Assembly: GCA_009746045.1 (NCBI GenBank) | Contig: RPFO01001973.1 | Coordinates: forward strand, 1 to 50,000 | DNA: 50,000 nt | Direction: 5' to 3' | DNA from: Mesostigma viride | Taxonomy: Eukaryota; Streptophyta; Mesostigmatophyceae; Mesostigmatales; Mesostigmataceae | Part shown: positions 41,879-50,000 of the stretch, one piece after another | How the letters are laid out: each line of letters opens with the position of its first letter | How positions within the stretch are numbered: the stretch's first letter is position 1 | Made by a program: the position numbers and the translations under genes | Notes under the pieces: generated by a model | What the model was told of the DNA's origin: nothing | Seen by the model: the letters and a program-made list of their open reading frames with translations, nothing else | Databases searched by the model: none

Positions 41879-43387
41879 CTAGAGGGGGATATAATCCTCA
41901 TCTGAGCTGTCCTCTACTATGATGCATGGAAGACGAGGCGGTACTGCTGCTGGGGTGGCAGGGGGCGCCTGCCAGGGCTTAGTTGTGGTCGACGTGGATG
42001 ACCGCCCCCGGCCCTCCAGCTGGTATCACGGCTTCCCCCAGGCTGCAGTCTGCCGGAGCTGGAGGTAGCTAGGTCGGCCATAGCTCGATCTCGTCGCCGT
42101 TATTGCTGCGCCAGTGTCAAGTCGTCGTCCACTGTCCAGCGCCCGGTGTAGGAAGTCCTCGCGAGCTAGTTGTGGCATTTAAGAAACAACAGCTTATGCG
42201 CCATGTAATCAAAGGTGAGGAGCACGGCAGCCGGGCCAGCCTTGCCCCGCGTGCGGGGAAGGCGGACGGCCGACATCCGCAGCTCACCGATGAGTTCCAT
42301 GGGGGTAAGGATGTCGCGCTTAAACGCTATGGCGAGAGACTCGAAGTCGTCACCTGCACCGGCTGATCGAAGTGCTTTCATTGCATGACGTTATGGCTGC
42401 GCTTGGTGATGTCGGCCTCCTCGCGGAGGTCGAGCGTTTGTGCCGCGCGATGGTGGAGGCGCGCGTTGGAGGTGGTGTGGTGCTTCAGCATGTCCGCCCA
42501 GGGCTGAGTGGGAGGAGCTAGCATCGCCTTGAACCGGGCCAGCGGCCCGGGCTTGCATGGCGGCAATGTCCTTTACCGCCTGGGCGGTGAGGCCTGCGGT
42601 GTTTTGCAGGCACTCGATGGCGATGGCATTGCATCCTTGAGGCGCTGGTGAATGTCACTCGGAGCTGCATGGGCGGTGATGGCGTCGGTGGCCGGTGGCG
42701 GGGGTGGCGGTGGAGGTGGAGGCGAGGAGCCAGGTGGAGGTGGCGGCAGAGATTGTGGGGCGCTCGGCAGCCAGCGTGCTGCCCAGTGCTGCCACATCTG
42801 CAGGGAGGGGAGTCACGTGTTGCTCGAAAGCTTCGGGTGCGAACGATAGTGTCGGTCGCGCCGGTGGTCCCGAGGGGGGGCCCAGATCTCGGCTTCGGAC
42901 TCAGAGCCCGAGGAGGGAGCAGAGGGCGAGGCGCTGAAGCCGGGGGCGAGGCATGCGTGGCAGAATGGACCAGCAGTTATGCAAGAGATCGGAGCGCCAT
43001 TTGGCATATGGCCGCGGTACGTTTTGCATGGTGGAAGATGAGGTGCGAGCACAGGTCAACAAGTGCTGCCGAAAAACACATCGGTGTGCGTGCCGAAAAA
43101 CACATCATCCATGGCGGTTTTCGGTTCCAGTACTTAGCCATAGGAGTTGACGTCAAAGGGGACCTCGGACCAGCTAGGTACGCCAGGGCGACTGCGCTTG
43201 GGCTCAGATCGACGCGATGCCGAGGGCGAGGCAAGCCCGAGAGGGAGCAGGCGACCACCAGTGCTTGACTGGCGGCACCGCTGCCTTCCGTGCCTGCGGG
43301 CGAAGCTGCAGCCGGGGCAGCAGACGTATTTTCAGGGCTTAGCGCAGCCGCCAGGCTGCGTTGCATAGGGGAGCGTTTGCTCGTCAT
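41879..43387 (-). pseudogene. Retroposon ORF1 copy, near full length but broken
   Basis: Begins MTSKRSPMQRSLAAALSPEN at 43,387. It runs through several frames including CHACLAPGFSASPSAPSSGS, a polyproline/serine segment near 42,700, and an RRM-like part (FESLAIAFKRDILTP, then RTRGKAGPAAVLLTFDYMAH) at 42,170-42,380. It ends with VEDSSDEDYIPL and a stop at 41,879. The RRM part aligns by eye with 39,503-40,030 and the end with 14,320-14,369. At least four frameshifts. The 3' UTR follows directly on the minus strand, with no ORF2. Confidence 0.58.
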
Positions 43388-44414
43388 AATATTGCGTGAT
43401 AGCTTCGGGAAAATATATCAGCGTGTGCGTCTTAGAAAGACAAAGCGATTGTTATAATCACGGCCGGCTTTGGTGCCCAAACGTGAAAGTTATGAGCTCC
43501 ACCGTCAGCCATGGCTACCTCGTGGCTCGTGACCAAATCATCTGCCTCCAGATTACAGACCCACATGCATGCAGCAATTTGAGCTCATGCATGCACGCTG
43601 CTTGAAGGAGTTTCAAACGGAGATCTGAGGTGACATACCTATAAAGTACGTCAACACTGCGTGAAACGAACTGTAAATATGATACACCAATTTATTGAAG
43701 CTTTTACTGAACTATCACATCTAGATTATGAAGAAGCTGCAAACTGAGTCTTCCAGTTTACACACATCACGGGTGCACAAGGAGGAAACCCCAATTGGAA
43801 ATTCACCGCTGCACTTGAGGCAGCAGCGGTGACTGTATCAGCAAGGAATAAGATTCTCCCAGGTGGCATACCCAGTCTACTTAGTGCTGGAAAGTGGTGG
43901 GGCCTACTACATGAGCCACACTTGTGACCCTAAGAGGAACCTACCAACCTTGGAAACACCTCCAGCCATGCTCTGCACACACCCACACCTACGCCCAGTG
44001 GCCACATAAGACAGCCACCAAGCACGTGACTTGCCACAACAGGGAACTATCCGGTGCATGCAAAATCCGCAGGATGACTGGGAACATGTGTACTCTAAAT
44101 TGTTCCTTGGAACCATTTCCAATTCCAGGTCAACGCCTGCTCTTGGCATACCACTTGGTGAATGTCAACCATGGAGGAACCAACCATGAACCAGCCAGGG
44201 AGGCCACTAACAATCAAGCCGTGATGAGTGATGGCCACCTCTAGGGACCCGCACAACCCATAACGATCTGCTGGGTTGCGGCTAAACGAGGCTGCTGACC
44301 CACTCCTTTGCTTGTCTGGACAGCCAGCAAGGCCTTCCCCACTCCCACCCATGCTATGGTTGACCCCCAACCCTAATTGTAGACCCGCCGTCCACACCAC
44401 ACACGTCACCAACC
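43388..44414. other. Retroposon 5' flank, then 3' flank of the DnaJ gene
   Basis: 43,388-43,520 resembles 13,190-13,400 (retroposon 5' UTR). From about 43,600 to 44,414 the sequence is the downstream region of the minus-strand DnaJ gene and probably its 3' UTR. Open frames here lack domains and codon bias. Confidence 0.4.
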
Positions 44415-47400
44415 CTAGAACCCAAACCCACCACCCCCAAAATTGAACGTGAAGCGCGCGCCCCCGCCCTGGGTCCGGTGGAAAAACTGATGCATGCCCG
44501 GCCCTGGCCCCCCCCCGCCGCCCTGGTTGGTCACATCCTCCCCTCGGTCATATCGCGCCCGCATGTCCTCGTCGCTCAAGATCTCGTACGCTTCGGCCAC
44601 CTCACGGAACTTGTCCTCGGCCTCCTGCTTGCTCTTCTCGTCCCCCTGGTTCTTGTCCGGGTGGTACTCAAGCGCTTTCTTCTTGTACGCCTTCTTAATC
44701 TCCGTCGCCGTCGCCGTGCGCTCCAGGTCCAGGATCTTGTAGTAATTCTTGCGCTTGCTCGCCGCCAGCAGGCGCTCCGCGCGTGACAGGCCCTCGTGGA
44801 CGGCGCGGTCCTGTGGCGCCTTCTGCTTCGCCTGGCGGAACGCCTGTGCGGCCTCCTCCCACTTCTCGAGAAGCAGCAGCGCCTCTCCTTTCTGTAGGAT
44901 GGGATGGATCGCCATCATGAGGGGAAAGGTGGGGCATTCACAAGGGAAGGACCGGGACAGGGGGGGTTGCAATGTGGATGTGGTCATTTCGTGGACATCA
45001 ACAACACGCACAAACCATTCCAAGATAACAAACGCGTTCGGGGAATGCTCGCACAAAAGAATGGGCTATTTATCCCATGCACAAAATCACACTCAGCTAG
45101 CTCTCACATCGTATTGTTGCAACCAATGCCTTGTAGCGCTCTTGCTCAGCCAACCGGCCACACGATGCGACAGCATGTCAAAGTAGGGTCAACCGAAACT
45201 TATCAATTGTGCTTAGACGAAAAAGATGGAACCGACGTATCTGCGGTAAAGACTCAGTCCGATGAATGGCCATCACCTGTACCAGCGCGCACACCCGGTT
45301 CTTGTCACAACCATCCATTCGCTTGAATCACCTTGCTCTATTTATATCGCCTGCGCCAGCGCGTCCACCCGGTTCCCATCATGAACATCCTATTCACTTC
45401 AGCTCATTGGTTCTATCTACATCACCTGCACGGGCGCGTCCACCCGTTTGTCATCTCAATAAAGGCATCCATCTACTTACGCCACTTATGCCACCTAGTT
45501 CTATACCATCTGGTTCTGTACCATCTATTTAGATCACATGCACGAGCGCGTCCACCCGGTTCTCATCATTACAATGCAATAACCTAAACCACCTAGTTCT
45601 ATTAAGTCACCTGCACGAGCGCGTCCACCCGATTCTCGTCCAAGTCCAGCACGGCCTGGCACGACGTAACCGCATCTGCTGGCGCCCGCATCTTCACGTA
45701 GCACTCGCACAGCTTGAAGTGGAGCTTGATATTGTGCAGCTTGTGGTCCGGGTCCGTCTGCAAGCCAAGGGGCAGGGGCAGTGGAAAACGGATGGTACAG
45801 ATACAGGGAAAGGTGGTCGTTGCAAAGGGAAACACACCCATTACAAGACATCCTTCCTCTTGCCATGTTGCACCCATTCATGAAAAGCAGCTCAGCTCGT
45901 TTACTGTGTGCTCCTCGACGGGTGCACTACGCCACGGGGATTTTTTACTGCTCCATCGGACGTTCCCGGAACGACCCAAACACACCTGCCCAAACACACC
46001 TGACTGGACCACAGCGAGTACGACATGGAAGACGGGCCAAGGTGCGTGACAGAGTGGCACAATGCATCGCATCAATGTATGAGCTGCTGACGTGCCTGCC
46101 ACGAGCATGCCGGACTACTTAATCCATACAAACCAGGTGGAATCTAGGGAGCATGAAACAAAACTACTCCGGGCCCTTGGATGGGAAGGGGGACTGGAAG
46201 TTGTCAGCAAACCAAAGAGACCTCGTAGCTCCTGGGCAAGGTGGTCAAAACTCAGCAAGGCAAAGAAACCACCCAGGTAACCAAAAATGGGTCACCACAC
46301 GTGGCAATTTGTGTGTCCCTAACTGTGGCCGCGCTTATCCATGAATTTCAAATCCACCCAGAAAAAATGAAAAAAAGTCCAGGGAGCGCTAACCATGTTA
46401 CCATGTTTTCTACCTTTTAGAAATAACTGCGTTCAGGCATCTCACCCCAAGACGCTGCTTGCTGCTACTGAGGCAGGTTCTTTATAGTCAAGCACCCAAA
46501 CCGATGGCATTATGAGGGTCTAGACCACCAAACTGGGACATGACTAGTGGCTGCCCAATCACTCATTGCACCGACCCCTCCCCCCCTCCCCCCCCTCCCC
46601 TCCATCCACCTTGACACCCCCCTGACACCTCGAGCGCACACCTCGCACACCTCCACCCACCCACCCACCTCACCCCATCCCCTCTTACCTCCAGTGCACT
46701 CTTCCACTCGGCGGCCGCGTCCTTGAGCTTGCCGGCGGCGTTCGCGTCGTCGCCTGCCTTGGTCAGCCGGTCAAGCGCCTTGAGCTTGCGGAACTCCTCC
46801 TTGAGGCCCTTGTGCTCCGGGTCCAGCCGCAGGCCCTCGCGGTAATGCCTGCGCACGCCCCCGCCCACCCCATCCACCCGCGCGAGCAAAAGGATGACCA
46901 CATCGCACAGGGAGCCGATAGATATAGAGTATGAGCGCGCTGGAATGATGGGGAGAGGATAAACTAATTAATGACATCAAGTGGGTAAATTAACACATGA
47001 CTGCGTCCCATGAGCATAAATCTTCAATGAAATGGAAATGGAGTGGGATGGGTGTCTCTCTAGCCTCTAGCTGCAGGGTTGCGGGCGCCACGGCCCAAAT
47101 CAATTAGTTTACCGAAATTGGTCACATGCAGGGGGAGGATACTAAGCAGCAAGCAGGCTGCGCCGTTGCTGCACCGCGATCCTTGCGGCACCACTTCCAG
47201 CAACACGGGCGAATGAGACGGCGCATTAACTACATCCTGTTCCAATCCATGCTAGCACCCTCTCCCTCTCTATCCACCACCTGCCAGCGCATGCAGAAGC
47301 AGGTCCATGGCCGATCCACGTGCCGCACGAGGACAAGGCACGGTGAGGCATGTGTGCAGATGGCGTCACCAAACATAGCCATCCACAGGCACGCGCGTGA

Positions 47401-49430
47401 TACCTCCCCACCAACCTGTTACCAGACAAAGGCCCACCGCAAACATGCTTGCAAGCCCCGTCCAAATCGCTTCCTTCCATCTTCTGCCGAAGCAGATGCT
47501 TAGAAACCAACCCACTAGTCTTTGTGGACACACACAGCACCAGAGAATGCCTGCATGTCCCGGCCCCCCTCCCCTTCCTCCCCGGCCGGTTCATCAGCCC
47601 CAACCCAATCCCGACACCAACCCAACCGCACCCTCAGCCATTCCCTCTCATGCAACTCCGATGAAAGCCCTGCAAACACCAGCAGACATTGCCCCTCGGC
47701 CGTCTCCCACCCAGCAAGCCGATCACACGGAGCTCGCCCCCACCCCCCACCACTACGGCTTCACAAGGTCACCCTTGAGGGGTTGGTTTCCGCATGTCCA
47801 AGCTCTCCAAGCTTGCCACCCGACCCACCCGACCCACCCGACCCACCCGACCCACCCGACCCACCCGACCCACCCGACCCACCCGACCCACCCGACCCAC
47901 CCGACCCACCCGACCCACCCGACCCACCCGACCCACCCGACCCACCCGACCCACCCGACCCACCCGACCCACCCGACCCACCCGACCTACCCGACCCACT
48001 TCAGGCACAGTGCCAAACCACGCGACCTGACCCACCTCATGGCCACCTCATGGTCGCCTAGATAATAATAGCCCAGCCCCCGCCCGACCTACCCGACCCA
48101 CTTCAGGCACAGTGCCAAACCACGCGACCTGACCCACCTCATGGCCACCTCATGGTCGCCTAGATAATAATAGCCCAGCCCCCGCAACTGCAGCGCCTCC
48201 AGCTGGTCAGGCGACGTCTTGAGCACCTTGCCCAGCTCGGCGGTTGCGGCCTCATAGGCGCCACGCTTCATGAGCGCCTTGCCAAGCATGAGCTGGCCAG
48301 GCAGGCAGTCGGGCGACGCCTCCAGCACCGTCTTGAGGTAATACTCCGTGTGCTCGTAGCCTGTCTGCCCATTGGACATGACCGTTGCGCCCTGCACGCG
48401 CCGACGCATCGGGATGCGGGGGAGAGGGATACACAGATGTGGGTCGCGGGGAAAGGGGGAGAGGGTTACGTGGCAGTCGGTAGCGGGAATAAGATTTTTG
48501 CCAGGAGAGGTGCATGCGATGGATCGAAAGGGGTGGAATCCCGTGCGGCAGGGGGAAAGGGAAAACAGAGTGGGGAAGTGGGAGAGGGGAAGGGGTGGGC
48601 GGGTGGCTGGGTGGAGGAGACACCGACCGGACAGGCGAGAAGGTTATATGTGCACAGTGCTGTAGCGTGCGACACAAGAGTTAACTAAACAATCTTTAAG
48701 TCTGCTGATGTAGTTTGAAAGACAGGTTTTCACTGGTGCGCAAGCTGTCCTTAACAATTATATTCCTTGGGTGGATGAGATTGTGAAAGCTCCTACCCCA
48801 CATCAGAAGCCCCCTCCCTACCAATAAGAAACATGGTCCCACCTTCGGACCCGCCCCACATTCCCACACATACAAGCCATACAAGGAGGCAATCCCAACC
48901 CCCGCAGGCTTCCAGTCCCCACCCTCAAGTACAGGATAGCGTACCCTACCCCCACGCACATAAAGAGATTGAATTGTAAATTACGGAATTGGGATCATCA
49001 AGCACGACGGCACCAAGACAAGTAACCGCTCTGCAACGGCACCCCCTGGTTCAGCAATAGAGTTCCGTTTTTCCCCAGCACGAATGCTCCACTCAGGCTT
49101 GCAAGCCAGAGCCAAACCAAACGCCATGACTCATCCATCAAGTTGCCCCCACATACGCTGCCAAATGCGCCGTTGACCCAATCATGCTGGCAAACGCGCT
49201 CTTGACCCACTTACGCTGGAAAACGCGCTCTTGGCGGCCTCCATGTACGAGTAGGCCTTTGCGATCAGAGCCATCTCCTCGGCGGCCCCCTTGTGGCCCG
49301 GCTTGAGCGCCTGCACCTTCTCGCTGTCGCGCTGCGCCTCCTCGTAGCGGCACAGCTGCCGCAGCACCTTGGCGCGGTTCATGTACCCCTGCAGGAATGA
49401 GGGGTCTGACGCGATGGACATGTCCAAGTC
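44415..49430 (-). CDS. DNAJC3/P58IPK-type TPR-J-domain co-chaperone (5' end beyond window)
   Basis: Minus-strand exons 49,215-49,430, 48,138-48,391, 46,689-46,848, 45,611-45,757 and 44,415-44,891, GT-AG borders, phases consistent, 1,254 nt (417 residues plus stop). Most of the length is TPR repeats: [74 protein letters not shown] and [20 protein letters not shown] domain follows ([31 protein letters not shown]) with the HPD motif that stimulates Hsp70. The end is Gly/Phe-rich ([14 protein letters not shown]). TPRs before a C-terminal J domain, with this tail, is the DNAJC3 plan. The family acts in the ER lumen with BiP. The signal peptide and first TPRs, about 80-100 residues, lie upstream of the window. 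DNAJC7 is a less likely alternative. Confidence 0.87.
45270..45640. repeat. Degenerate intronic copies of a DnaJ-gene exon end
   Basis: The last about 30 bp of the exon 45,611-45,757 plus its donor (plus strand tcacctgcacgagcgcgtcc then acccg) recur near 45,272, 45,346, 45,422 and 45,534 in the downstream intron, 70-110 bp apart and progressively diverged. Confidence 0.82.
46849..47818. other. DnaJ-gene intron, no other feature
   Basis: Lies between the exons at 46,689-46,848 and 48,138-48,391. No gene and no clear repeat before the 9-bp satellite. Confidence 0.5.
47819..47980. repeat. 9-bp tandem repeat (CCCGACCCA)n
   Basis: About 18 units of the 9-bp word, intronic. The word also occurs in the adjacent 102-bp duplication (cccgacctacccgaccca), so the array probably expanded from it. 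The long poly-TH-P and poly-R-T-P frames are artefacts. Confidence 0.96.
47981..48184. repeat. 102-bp tandem duplication spanning an exon end and donor
   Basis: Copies 47,981-48,082 and 48,083-48,184 are essentially identical. The right copy contains the genuine end of the exon 48,138-48,391; the left copy repeats the last 47 exon bases and the donor at 48,036 inside the intron. Use of the left donor would add 102 nt but meets an in-frame stop. Confidence 0.93.
48392..49145. other. DnaJ-gene intron, no other feature
   Basis: Between exons. G-rich near 48,420-48,620. No gene or recognised repeat. Confidence 0.5.
49146..49232. repeat. 29-bp tandem units copying an exon end and donor
   Basis: Three units, 49,146-49,174, 49,175-49,203 and 49,204-49,232. 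The last spans the genuine donor (exon end AGC|GTAAGT on the minus strand). The first keeps a donor-like AGC|GTATGT; the middle has lost the GT. Confidence 0.85.
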
Positions 49431-49452
49431 CTGCGCCGCCGGGATAGGGGAA

Positions 49453-49660
49453 AGGGGGGGAAGACAAAGGCAAGGGGGGGAAGACAAAGGAAAGGGGGGG
49501 AGGACAGAGGCAAGGGGGGGAGGACAAAGGCAAGGGGGGCAGGACAAAGGCAAGGGGGGGGGAACAAAGGAAAGGGGGGGAGGACAAAGGCAAGGGGGGG
49601 AGGAAAAAGGCAAGGGGGGGAGGAAAAAGGCAAGGGGAAGAGGACAGAGGCAAGGACAGT
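49453..49660. repeat. 17-18-bp tandem array (AGGACAAAGGCAAGGGGGG)n before an acceptor
   Basis: About eleven units. On the coding (minus) strand it is a C/T-rich tract ending about 22 bp upstream of the acceptor of the exon 49,215-49,430, so it is an expanded polypyrimidine tract. Confidence 0.92.
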
Positions 49661-50000
49661 GGGAATAGGAAGGTGTGTTAGGGGTGGGTTTGCAAGAGAA
49701 GAAGTAGACTTAAGCCACGGGGAATGGGGGGCTGTTAGAGGTGGGAGTGCAAGGGGAAAAAAGTCAGAAGTAGGCATTAGGGAAAGGATGGGGGGGGGGG
49801 GGAGAGAAAAAAGATAGGGTCAGGGAAAGGGGGGGAGGAAAACAAAGGCGCGGGGGTGGGGTATGGGGGGGCCGAACGGGGGAGAGGGCGGGAACAAAGA
49901 CTACTCATGTCTGCTGCAAGGCACTGCATGGAAAAGGGTTGATTGCTGGCGCACGCTTATTGGCCCTGGCATACAGAAACCAGCAGGCCGCACGCAGCAG
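49661..50000. other. DnaJ-gene intron to window end
   Basis: G-rich, with a 15-bp G-run near 49,790. I see no further exon with a convincing acceptor, donor and TPR sequence before the window ends. Confidence 0.45.

Noticed and set aside
44095-44412. A 105-aa minus-strand ORF after the DnaJ stop
   Set aside because: Directly downstream of the stop, no domain and no splice evidence; most likely 3' UTR.
47397-48065. Poly-(THP) or PDP-repeat ORFs of 180-220 aa
   Set aside because: They are produced by the 9-bp satellite within a DnaJ-gene intron.
48036-48137. Alternative donor at the duplicated exon end adding 34 codons
   Set aside because: The 102-nt extension meets an in-frame TAG, so it cannot extend the protein.

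Overview
The window reads as nuclear DNA of a green alga (Chlorophyta; genus not determinable from sequence alone). Both large host genes have GT-AG introns. A small gene has the architecture of a plastid-targeted thylakoid-lumen protein. An internal block of plant-type telomere repeats (TTTAGGG) is present, and a GRAM-VASt protein of the type found in plants and algae spans about 14.7 kb.

Region 1 (1-11,505) is part of an integrated polinton-like virus (PLV). It carries an A32-type packaging ATPase, a double-jelly-roll major capsid protein, a penton-like minor capsid protein, a C2H2 zinc-finger protein, an amphipathic glycine/alanine-rich protein, two fibre or adhesin candidates (one with Ig-like repeats followed by a LamG-like domain) and several small unknown ORFs. 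The long genes (ATPase, MCP, both fibre candidates and one unknown structural gene) carry frameshifts or stops, while most short ones are open. No polymerase, helicase, integrase or terminal inverted repeat is visible. The left end lies outside the window and the right end is not sharply defined.

Region 2 (11,825-20,930) is a repeat nest. It starts with a tandem array of 55-bp foldback units at 110-bp period and an interstitial telomere tract. It continues with fragments of ORF1-type retroposon proteins and an APE-type LINE ORF2 on the minus strand. That ORF2 is interrupted inside the reverse transcriptase by a 1,758-bp hAT element with an 8-bp target duplication.

Region 3 (21,211-23,866) holds a three-exon thylakoid-lumen protein gene (minus strand), a 455-bp MITE candidate and the upstream region of the next gene.

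Region 4 (23,867-38,538) is a plus-strand GRAM-VASt lipid-transfer/membrane-contact protein gene. At least 16 phase-compatible exons total 2,061 nt (686 aa). Its introns hold long microsatellites, G-tracts and retroposon copies.

Region 5 (38,539-44,414) is a second repeat nest with more ORF1 fragments, SINE-like copies and microsatellite tails.

Region 6 (44,415-49,430 and onward) is the 3' five exons of a DNAJC3/P58IPK-type co-chaperone gene (minus strand), with its 5' end beyond the window. At three of its exon 3' ends the exon end and splice donor are tandemly duplicated into the intron.

The host exons keep perfect reading phase while the viral and LINE frames do not, so the viral frameshifts are more likely real decay than general sequencing error.
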